DNA of 64,000 bases from DASUCS01 sp041166745. Lineage in GTDB: Bacteria; Actinomycetota; Acidimicrobiia; Acidimicrobiales; JACDCH01. The notes beneath the pieces were generated by a model. The model made no database searches and had not been told where the DNA came from. It saw only the letters and a program-made list of their open reading frames with translations. A program made the position numbers and the translations under genes. The stretch spans positions 1-64,000 of the forward strand of contig JBEEGH010000007.1 in assembly GCA_041166745.1 (NCBI GenBank). Direction: 5' to 3'. Shown one piece after another: positions 57,679 through 64,000 of this stretch; within the stretch, counting starts at the first letter, position 1, and every line of letters begins with the position of its first letter.

Positions 57679-58746
57679 TCAATGGACGAGGTCGGTCGCG
57701 GTGGCGGCGACGGCCATGGCACAGCGCTCGACGAGCGCGCGCTCGCCACACAACACGAGGTATTCGACGTTGCGCATGCGCGTCGGCTCGCCGACGCGCT
57801 CCCCTTTCGGGTTGAAAACGCCGATCTGCGCACCGACGTAGCGACGGGAGTCGAAGCCGAGCACCTCGACGTGACCACGTGGTGTGCACCATTCGCGCAA
57901 CTCCTCCATCGTGACCCAGCCCTCGTCGGAGCACGATGCCACGAGCAGTCGCGCGTCGAGCGCGTCGATCACACTCCTCAAGGCAACCGGCATGCCACGG
58001 CGCGCGTTGAACACCGAGTGCGTCGCCGGATCCCGGAGGTCGTCCCGCTTGCACGCGACGCCATAGTGCGACGGCGCGTCCCACGCCACCAACGTCTCCC
58101 ACACGTGATAGTTCGCGGTGTACCGATGCTGGTTGTACGGCGGATCGAGATAGGCGAGATCGACCGCCGGAAGCGTCGGCGCCACCTCGACAGCATCGCC
58201 GAGCAACGCGGTGCCACCGCCGCCGAGGAGCTCCGGGACGCGGAGCCGCAACGGCTGCTTCGCCCGGTCCGCCCATTGCTTGACGTAGGCCATCTGTACG
58301 CCCGTCGTCGAGTCGACCCGATCGGCCGCCTCGATCAGGCTCGTGAGCAGGATCGGCTCGATTGGGCTCCCGGTCCAGTCGCGGGCGATGGCGTCACGGA
58401 TCGCGTCGATGCGCGCCCCGTTGTCTGGCTGGAAGAAGCGGGCCTGGCGGCAGAAGACCTCGGTGACGTACCCGGCACGGCCCGGCAGGGCGTCGAGGCC
58501 GGCGAGCACGGCCGTCAGCTCACCCTGGTCGATCGTCTCGGCGTCGCTCTCGATGTAGCAGCGAGCGAACACATGGGCGTACCGGGCGGTGTCGATCGCC
58601 GTCACGTGGGCGCCGGCCTGTTTGAACGCCTGCGCCACGCGAGTGGTCCCGGTGAACACGTCGACCGCGGAGCGGGCCTCCACGGCATCGACGATGGCCG
58701 TCAGCGCGGGAACGAGACGACGTTTCGATCCGAGGTACTTGATCAA
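57679..58746 (-). CDS. D12-class (Dam-like) N6-adenine DNA methyltransferase
   Basis: The 355-residue protein has the Dam-type order: N-terminal IKYLGSKRRLVPALTAIVDA, motif I DVFTGTTRVAQAFKQAGAHV, then motif IV VDLAYLDPPYNQHRYTANYH near 210. The C-terminus (EVLGFDSRRYVGAQIGVFNP) may help recognise the target. Start TTG 58746 overlaps the upstream zinc-ribbon stop by 4 bp (TTGA), so the two are translationally coupled. No restriction enzyme is adjacent, and the recognition site is unknown. Confidence 0.9.
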   Translation of the reverse strand: MIKYLGSKRRLVPALTAIVDAVEARSAVDVFTGTTRVAQAFKQAGAHVTAIDTARYAHVFARCYIESDAETIDQGELTAVLAGLDALPGRAGYVTEVFCRQARFFQPDNGARIDAIRDAIARDWTGSPIEPILLTSLIEAADRVDSTTGVQMAYVKQWADRAKQPLRLRVPELLGGGGTALLGDAVEVAPTLPAVDLAYLDPPYNQHRYTANYHVWETLVAWDAPSHYGVACKRDDLRDPATHSVFNARRGMPVALRSVIDALDARLLVASCSDEGWVTMEELREWCTPRGHVEVLGFDSRRYVGAQIGVFNPKGERVGEPTRMRNVEYLVLCGERALVERCAMAVAATATDLVH

Positions 58747-58925
58747 ACGGAGTCGCCGACGATGCGACGCAAGTCGTCGTCGGAGATGGTCCGATTCGCC
58801 GCATCAGGGCCATGGGGGTGCTCCACCGAGCACACGTCGCACACCGGGTATTCACGGCCATCCGACGAGCGCACGGTCGTCACGGCGGGCTGTTCGAGGC
58901 AGAGCCAGCACCGTTCGACGAGCAC
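58743..58925 (-). CDS. 60-residue zinc-ribbon protein coupled to the adenine methylase
   Basis: The protein reads VERCWLCLEQPAVTTVRSSD, then GREYPVCDVCSVEHPHGPDA, with two Cys-x2-Cys knuckles 18 residues apart: a compact zinc ribbon. A helix ISDDDLRRIVGDSV ends it. GTG 58925 is 6 bases after TAAAGT, so it has its own leaderless promoter and leads the two-gene operon with the D12 methylase. A role as a partner or specificity aid of the methylase is inference. Confidence 0.75.
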   Translation of the reverse strand: MLVERCWLCLEQPAVTTVRSSDGREYPVCDVCSVEHPHGPDAANRTISDDDLRRIVGDSV

Positions 58926-58931
58926 GGAGCA

Positions 58932-58937
58932 ACTTTA
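58932..58937 (-). promoter_or_regulatory. -10 hexamer TAAAGT for the zinc-ribbon/methylase operon
   Basis: Minus-strand TAAAGT ends 6 bases before GTG 58925, the same geometry as other leaderless starts in the window. Confidence 0.55.
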
Positions 58938-59057
58938 CGCCTCGTGCCCCGGCCGCAACACCTGATGCGTGGCCGAAGTTTCTGACGGTGGTTGTCCACC
59001 CTGTACCGTTTGTCGGTCCTCCCCGGCGGGATCAGCGGCCGGATCGGCCAACCTCAC

Positions 59058-59063
59058 TAGAGT
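59058..59063 (+). promoter_or_regulatory. Probable -10 (TAGAGT) of the glycan locus
   Basis: TAGAGT lies 12 bases before ATG 59076, leaving a leader of only about 5-6 bases and no room for a ribosome-binding site. Confidence 0.4.
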
Positions 59064-59075
59064 TCTCCCCCAGCC

Positions 59076-60236
59076 ATGACCGCACCCAGCGCCAGTCAGC
59101 GCGAGCCAGAGCCCTTGCGCGTACCACCGGTTCACGTGCACTTTCCTGACGAGGATCGTGCCGAGATCCTGCGTCGTATCGACCAGGCGTTGATCTCCGG
59201 TCAGCTCACGCTGGGCGCCATCGGTCGCGAGCTGGAAGAGCGATTCGCCGCGCATCACGGCGCGACCCACGCCATCGCGGTCAACTCCGGCACGAGCGCC
59301 ATCGAGATCCCACTTCGGGCTTTGGGCGTGCACGGCAAAGAGGTACTCGTACCGGCCAACACCTTCTTTGCGACGGCCGCGGCCGTCGTCGCGGCCGGCG
59401 CGCAGCCCCGCTTCGTCGACTGCAACCCGGCGACGATGGCCGTCGATGTCGAATCAGTGCGAGCCGCGATCGGCCCCGACACCGTCGGGCTGGTGGTCGT
59501 GCACATCGGCGGGCTCGTGACACCCGACATCCACGCGCTCAAGGCCCTCTGCGACGAGCACGGCCTTTTCCTCTTCGAAGACGCGGCCCACGCCCACGGT
59601 TCGGCGTTGGGCGACCAATCTGCGGGCACGTTCGGCGTGGCCAGCTCGTTCAGCTTCTACCCCACGAAGGTGATCACCGCCGCCGAGGGCGGCATCATCC
59701 TCACCGACGACGATCATCTGGCCGACGAAGCCCGTGCTTATCGCGATCAGGGCAAGGCCAGCTTCACCGCCAACGTGCACACCCACCTCGGGTACAACTG
59801 GCGGATGAGCGAGCCGCACGCGGCAATCGCCGTGAGCCAGCTCGCGCGGCTCGACGAGTTCATCGCGCATCGCCAGCACATCGCCAAGGTCTACGACGAG
59901 GGATTGGCCGAGTTGCCGCTCACGCCGCTCGCCATCCCAGACAACGCGAGTTGCAACTACTACAAGTACGTCACGTACTTGCCAGACGGTGTCGACCGCG
60001 CCGAGCTGAAGAAGACGCTGCGAAATGAATTCGGCGTCGCGCTCTCCGGTGAGGTCTACGAGCTTCCATTGCACCTTCAACCCGTGTTCGAGCCCTGGGC
60101 GAGAGGGCCGCTACCGGGAGCCGAGCGCATCTGCGCATCTCATGTCTGCTTGCCCATATCGGCTCTCCTCACCGAGGAGCAGGCCGAGCACGTCATCACA
60201 TCACTGCGGTCGGCCCTCGACCGTCAGTTGCACTAG
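59076..60236 (+). CDS. DegT/DnrJ/EryC1/StrS sugar aminotransferase
   Basis: The 386-residue PLP enzyme has SGQLTLGAIGRELEERFAAH, the substrate/PLP region AIAVNSGTSAIEIPLRALGV, Asp in LFLFEDAAHAHGSALGD, and the Schiff-base Lys in SFSFYPTKVITAAEGGIILT (about residue 195). HTHLGYNWRMSEPHAAIAVS is the usual aromatic-loop motif. It transfers an amino group to a nucleotide-linked keto-sugar, for surface glycan or a glycosylated metabolite. It starts an operon with an epimerase and a GT2. Confidence 0.92.
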   Translation: MTAPSASQREPEPLRVPPVHVHFPDEDRAEILRRIDQALISGQLTLGAIGRELEERFAAHHGATHAIAVNSGTSAIEIPLRALGVHGKEVLVPANTFFATAAAVVAAGAQPRFVDCNPATMAVDVESVRAAIGPDTVGLVVVHIGGLVTPDIHALKALCDEHGLFLFEDAAHAHGSALGDQSAGTFGVASSFSFYPTKVITAAEGGIILTDDDHLADEARAYRDQGKASFTANVHTHLGYNWRMSEPHAAIAVSQLARLDEFIAHRQHIAKVYDEGLAELPLTPLAIPDNASCNYYKYVTYLPDGVDRAELKKTLRNEFGVALSGEVYELPLHLQPVFEPWARGPLPGAERICASHVCLPISALLTEEQAEHVITSLRSALDRQLH

Positions 60237-60253
60237 AAGCAAAGGACCGATCG

Positions 60254-61213
60254 TTGGACAGAATCGTTGCCGTGACCGGTGGGTCGGGGTTCATCGGCAC
60301 GCATGTCGTCGACGCATTGATCGATGCGGGCTGCACGGTGCGGGTGCTGGATCCGAAGCCACCACATCGAGCCGACGCTGAGTGGGTGCCGGTCGACGTG
60401 CTCGACACCAATGGGCTCGTCGCCGCCGTTGCGGGCTCCGAGGTGATCTTCCATCTCGCCGCCATCGCCGACGTCAACGACGTGATCGTCGATCCGACGC
60501 TCGCCATCCAGGTCAACACGCTGGGCACGGCCCGCCTCCTGGAGGCGGCCCGGCTGGCGGAGGCCGGACGCGTCGTGCTGGCTTCGACAGTCTGGGTCTA
60601 CGCGGCCACCACGGGTGACGAGGTCGACGAAGACACGCTCTTCGATCCCAACACCGACCGCCACCTGTACGTCACGTCGAAGGTCGCGGCCGAGATGGCC
60701 TGCCGCGATTACAACACGCTCTATGGTCGGCCGTACACGATCCTGCGCTACGGGATCCCGTACGGTCCGAGGATGCGCGACAACTGCGTCGTGGCCGCAT
60801 TCATGAAGCGGTGCATGCGCGGGGAACCGTTGCGCATCGATGGCGACGGCAGCCAGCAACGCTCGTTCGTCTACGTGGAAGATCTCGCCCAGGCGCACGT
60901 GAAGGCGCTCGAAGACGTGGCGATCAACCGCACGTACAACATCGAAGGCGCCGTTCCCGTGAGCATCCGAGAGATCGCCGAGTCGGTGACGTCGCTCATC
61001 GGCAGTGGTGTCGTCGAGTTCGGTGAACCGCGCCCGGGCGATCTCAAGGCACGAACGGTCTCGAATGCCCGCGCTCGAGTCGAGCTCGGCTGGGAGCCGA
61101 CCACGACCTTCGCCGACGGGCTGGCGCGGACGTACGCGTGGTATCAGGCGCAGGCGGCAGCTGAGGCCAGCGAGCTGGCCGCGGCCAGCCCACTCGCGCT
61201 CAGCGAGGAATGA
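60254..61213 (+). CDS. NAD-dependent sugar epimerase/dehydratase
   Basis: Extended SDR of 319 residues: VAVTGGSGFIGTHVVDALID at the N-terminus, HLAAIADVNDVIVDP, catalytic Ser/Thr in LASTVWVYAATT and YxxxK in DRHLYVTSKVAAEMACRDYN. RPYTILRYGIPYGPRMRDN and RSFVYVEDLAQAHVKAL are UDP-glucose 4-epimerase-like. TTG start with AAAGGA 7 bases upstream, 17 bp after the aminotransferase. Product is probably a nucleotide sugar used by neighbouring glycosyltransferases. Confidence 0.92.
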   Translation: MDRIVAVTGGSGFIGTHVVDALIDAGCTVRVLDPKPPHRADAEWVPVDVLDTNGLVAAVAGSEVIFHLAAIADVNDVIVDPTLAIQVNTLGTARLLEAARLAEAGRVVLASTVWVYAATTGDEVDEDTLFDPNTDRHLYVTSKVAAEMACRDYNTLYGRPYTILRYGIPYGPRMRDNCVVAAFMKRCMRGEPLRIDGDGSQQRSFVYVEDLAQAHVKALEDVAINRTYNIEGAVPVSIREIAESVTSLIGSGVVEFGEPRPGDLKARTVSNARARVELGWEPTTTFADGLARTYAWYQAQAAAEASELAAASPLALSEE

Positions 61214-61220
61214 CCACACG

Positions 61221-62063
61221 GTGACCATCGCCATCGACCGACCGGGCGGTACCCGCCGCATCGCGGTGGTGCCCGCGTACAACGAAGAGCCGACCGTCGC
61301 GCAGGTGCTCGACAAGTTGAGCTACCTCGTCGACGAGCTCGTGGTCGTCGACGATGGGTCCACCGACGGGACGCGCGCCGCCATCCAGGAATGGCTTCCT
61401 GGTCACGACCACTGCCGTTTGCTCAGCTTCGACGAGAACCAGGGCATGTCGGCGGCGTACTACCTCGCGTTCACCGACCTCCGTCGGCGGATGCGTGCCG
61501 GCGAGCTGTCGGCCGACGACCTCGTCTACACGATCGACGCCGACGGCCAACATGACCTCGACGTCCTCGACGATCTCCATCAGCGCACCGTCGACGAGAA
61601 GCTCGACGCGCTCCTCGTGCGCCGCGACCTGTCGACGTATCCCGGGTACAAGCAGGCCGGCAACTGGATCCTGTCGGCCTGGGCCACCTTGTGGGCCGGT
61701 GCCCGCCTCGACGATGTCGAGTCCGGATACCGCATCTTCCGACTCGGCGCGCTGGCCGACTCGCTCACGTACTACCGCGGCTACAAGTACTCCGAGACCG
61801 TCGAAGTTGCCGTGGTGCTGTGCCGCCTCGGGTACCGCGTGCGCAACGACATCCTTGTTCCGGTTCCCGTGTATCGAAGTCGTACCCGCATGTACGACGT
61901 GTTCGTCGATCTCGGTGCGATTCCGCTCGCGGCGGTGCGGGTCACCACCCGCCGGCCGCCCGGCACGAACGTGCCGAGTCTGGTGCCGCCCATCGCGGTC
62001 ACCGCGGCGGGCGCCGTGATCGGCATCGGCGTACTGCGTCGGTTGCTGCGCTTGTTTCGCTGA
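61221..62063 (+). CDS. Glycosyltransferase family 2 (dolichyl-phosphate mannose synthase-like)
   Basis: GTG 61221 gives 280 residues. GT-A motifs are RRIAVVPAYNEEPTVAQVLD, LVVVDDGSTDGTRAAIQEWL, FDENQGMSAAYYLAF and the metal-binding TIDADGQHDLDVLDDL. The C-terminus has one hydrophobic stretch (VPPIAVTAAGAVIGIGVLRR). This type uses polyprenyl-phosphate or a membrane lipid acceptor, which agrees with a surface-glycan locus. AGGAA lies about 10 bases before the start. Confidence 0.9.
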   Translation: MTIAIDRPGGTRRIAVVPAYNEEPTVAQVLDKLSYLVDELVVVDDGSTDGTRAAIQEWLPGHDHCRLLSFDENQGMSAAYYLAFTDLRRRMRAGELSADDLVYTIDADGQHDLDVLDDLHQRTVDEKLDALLVRRDLSTYPGYKQAGNWILSAWATLWAGARLDDVESGYRIFRLGALADSLTYYRGYKYSETVEVAVVLCRLGYRVRNDILVPVPVYRSRTRMYDVFVDLGAIPLAAVRVTTRRPPGTNVPSLVPPIAVTAAGAVIGIGVLRRLLRLFR

Positions 62064-62071
62064 GCGAGGCG

Positions 62072-63151
62072 TCAGCAGTGCTCGAGGTAGCCGGGGCGGC
62101 CGAGAAGCTCGTCCAGGCGCACGGGCTCGAGCCCCTTGGCCTCGAGCCCGTCGAGAATGATCGGCAGGGCGGCGATCAGCACCGACCTGTCCGCTGTCAC
62201 CGTGCCGTCGATGCCGTCGTGCAGCAGGATGATCGAACCAGGACGTACGTGATCGAGGATCCGCTGGGCCACGAGCGCGCCGTCGTGGGCCGACCAGTCC
62301 TCAGCGGACACGTCCCAGGTCGTAGTGACCATCTTCTTGGACGACGCGTGCGCGAGCATGAAGGGCGTGCGTTGGCCGTGGGGCGGGCGGAAGAACGCTG
62401 GGCAGATTCCCAACTGCCGCTGGAACGCGTCCTGCGTCCGGTCCAGCTCCGGGTATCGAGGATCGAGCCAGCGCCAGTAGTCATGGTGATACGAGTGATT
62501 CCCGAGGAGATGCCCGTCGGCGTACAACGCCCTCGCGATCTCGGGCCGCGCATCGATGGCCTTGCCCACCTCGAAGAACGTGCCCTTGACGCCGTGGCCG
62601 TCGAGGATGGCACTCACCTGCAGGCTGAACGGGTCGTCGGGCCCGTCGTCGAACGTGAGCGCCACTCGCCGGTCGCTGCGATCGCCATGGGTGATCACGT
62701 GACCGAACCACTGCACCGTTGGGTCGTTGCCTCCCACCCACAGCACGAGTCCACCCGCGAGCAAGACACCGGCCATCACCACCGCCGTCGAGCGGCGGCT
62801 CACACGCTGCCGTGTACCTCGATTCGTCGAAATGGTGAGGGCGGCGCTGGCAACGAGCACCAGGGCCGCGAGTCGAAGGCTCACGAGAGCGCCGAGAGCC
62901 CCCACCGCCACGAGACCAAGCACGCGCCGGTCGGTGACGCGCGTCGCAGGCAGCACCAGCCCGACGCCGACGCCGAACACGATTCCAATCGACAGATCGA
63001 TCACGCCGACCGGGGTGACTGCGAACAGCACCAGGCCCGTAACGCCGACGACCGCTCCGAGCACCGCGAACCGCGGGCGGGGTATGAGTCGCGCCACCTG
63101 TGCCGCGACCAAGATCGCGAGCAGCAATGACACTGGCACTGGCCACGGCAT
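62072..63151 (-). CDS. Membrane-anchored polysaccharide deacetylase (NodB domain)
   Basis: The N-terminal 140 residues hold about four membrane helices. The NodB domain follows: motif 1 RVALTFDDGPDDPFSLQVSA near residue 165, motif 2 HLLGNHSYHHDYWRWLDP (zinc His-His), motif 3 FFRPPHGQRTPF and motif 4 GSIILLHDGIDG. ATG 63151 is 9 bases after a TACCGT hexamer. It would remove acetyl groups from a glycan at the outer face of the membrane, in keeping with the neighbouring glycan genes. The start region overlaps the divergent membrane protein by 25 bp. Confidence 0.9.
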   Translation of the reverse strand: MPWPVPVSLLLAILVAAQVARLIPRPRFAVLGAVVGVTGLVLFAVTPVGVIDLSIGIVFGVGVGLVLPATRVTDRRVLGLVAVGALGALVSLRLAALVLVASAALTISTNRGTRQRVSRRSTAVVMAGVLLAGGLVLWVGGNDPTVQWFGHVITHGDRSDRRVALTFDDGPDDPFSLQVSAILDGHGVKGTFFEVGKAIDARPEIARALYADGHLLGNHSYHHDYWRWLDPRYPELDRTQDAFQRQLGICPAFFRPPHGQRTPFMLAHASSKKMVTTTWDVSAEDWSAHDGALVAQRILDHVRPGSIILLHDGIDGTVTADRSVLIAALPIILDGLEAKGLEPVRLDELLGRPGYLEHC

Positions 63152-64000
63152 CCGCGGAGGACGGTAGCGCCCCGGTTGCCGTCGAAACGCGCGCAGGTCG
63201 CTACGCCAAGCGCAGCGTCATCGCGTTGTGGGTCGTCATCCTCGTCTTGTTGCTCCGCCACCGCGAGGTGATCTCGAGCGACACGCTTTCCAACTACGTC
63301 CACGTCTGGTTCATCGCTGACCAGTTCTGGCACGGAGGTGGGCTGCCGTACTACATGCCGATGCTCGCCCACGGCCAGGCGCTCGCCTTCCCCTACGGGT
63401 TCATTCCATGGATGTTCGCGGTCCTGCTGTGGCCGGTCATGGGTGAGTGGAGCGTGACACTCACGTTGGGACTCGGGTTCGTCGGCCTGGTCACAGCGAC
63501 GTTCTGGGCCTTCCCCGAGCTGCGTCGCGGCTGGTGGGCCGTGGCCATCCTGGTGAATCCCGCGCTGGTGGAGGGCGCGCTCCTCGGCCAGCTGCCGTTC
63601 CTATGGGCATCTGCGATGTTGCTCTTTGCAATCGGCAGCTGGCGCCGCGACCGCCGAACGCTTGCCATCGTCCTCGCGGCACTCGCACAGATCACCCATG
63701 CACCGATCCTCATCCCGCTCGTCGCGCTGCTCGTGATCGGCTGGTCGCGATACGAGCCCGATCGCCGAGCGCTCATTCGCGCCTGGCTGATTTCGCTCGT
63801 CCCGACCATTCCGGCGATCTACCTCGTCTTCGCTTCGCCGGTCACGTCGCAGACCTCTCCGCTGTGGAGTCTCTGGGTCGAGGTCGAGACCCTGGCGTTG
63901 CGCTCGCTCGTACTGCTGGTGCCATTGGGCTTGCTGTACCTCCAACGTCACCGGTTCCGGCCGAACGCTCCCGTCATCGCCGCGGCCGTGATGGTGCTCG
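63127..64000 (+). CDS. Polytopic membrane protein, 5' part (possible GT-C-like glycosyltransferase), runs off the window
   Basis: From ATG 63127 the frame stays open to the right edge (291 residues). After a short head it has many hydrophobic helices (VIALWVVILVLLLRHREV, AVLLWPVMGEWSVTLTLG, IVLAALAQITHAPILIPLVA). An early SNYVHVWFIADQFWHGGGLP segment looks like the first extracytoplasmic loop of GT-C mannosyl- or arabinosyltransferase-like proteins, though no clear D-x-D/E is seen. It diverges from, and overlaps, the deacetylase. Its start and function are tentative. Confidence 0.7.
   Translation, partial: MTLALATASAEDGSAPVAVETRAGRYAKRSVIALWVVILVLLLRHREVISSDTLSNYVHVWFIADQFWHGGGLPYYMPMLAHGQALAFPYGFIPWMFAVLLWPVMGEWSVTLTLGLGFVGLVTATFWAFPELRRGWWAVAILVNPALVEGALLGQLPFLWASAMLLFAIGSWRRDRRTLAIVLAALAQITHAPILIPLVALLVIGWSRYEPDRRALIRAWLISLVPTIPAIYLVFASPVTSQTSPLWSLWVEVETLALRSLVLLVPLGLLYLQRHRFRPNAPVIAAAVMVL

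Overview
This window is GC-rich, actinobacterial DNA with very short intergenic gaps. Gene content points to the class Acidimicrobiia (Ilumatobacter-like marine or soil lineage). Supporting signs are an SLH-type surface protein tail, a 13E12-type HNH protein, a polyphosphate glucokinase, an F420/FMN PPOX-class protein, fused LivHM/LivFG transport genes, LexA boxes of the TCGAAC-N4-GTTCGA type and many apparently leaderless starts. The class assignment is inference from family resemblance; no database was searched.

Layout. 1-412: the tail of an SLH protein and a tRNA-Gly(GCC). 412-7342 (+): a secreted protein plus a three-gene branched-chain amino acid-type ABC importer in which both permeases and both ATPases are fused. 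7339-17737 (-): a long, tightly overlapped run in transcription order: N6-adenine methylase, metX, a Cys/Met PLP enzyme, PhzF-like, D-aminoacylase-like, amidohydrolase, Fpg/Nei glycosylase, small proteins, DUF4202 and a polyproline PH-like protein. 17760-28686: NUDIX, His-rich membrane protein, DEAD helicase, MFS, glutathione peroxidase, PhyH oxygenase, D,D-carboxypeptidase, serine hydrolase, APH-like kinase, DmdC-like acyl-CoA dehydrogenase and SMP-30. 28710-32033 (+): ppgK, SDR, asparaginase and a degenerate MBL-fold protein joined by 4-bp overlaps. 32040-38243: low-affinity iron permease-like, EthD, 13E12-HNH, SOS-controlled dinB, PIG-L deacetylase, SDR, a small membrane protein and a GT2. 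38249-44234 (-): glutamate synthase gltB-gltD. 44352-53074: CapA lipoprotein, a 42-residue basic protein, IPNS-like oxygenase, lytic transglycosylase, HAD, VOC, M18 aminopeptidase, TAT amidohydrolase, PPOX, DtxR-type regulator and D-hydroxyacid dehydrogenase. 53044-58925: MFS, an SF1 UvrD-like helicase with a near-consensus LexA box, an orphan sensor kinase, and a D12-class adenine methylase paired with a 60-residue zinc-ribbon protein. 59076-64000: a glycan locus (DegT aminotransferase, epimerase, GT2, NodB deacetylase, membrane protein running off the end). No gap between genes exceeds 300 bases.

The most striking signal is regulatory. Many first genes have a TANNNT -10 hexamer 6-8 bases before ATG/GTG, as expected for leaderless mRNAs. 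At four divergent pairs the two -10 hexamers share one TA inside a 10-bp A-N3-TA-N3-T element, with the start codons 23-25 bp apart. Reading these elements also corrects several start codons. I see no CRISPR array, insertion sequence or obvious defence island.
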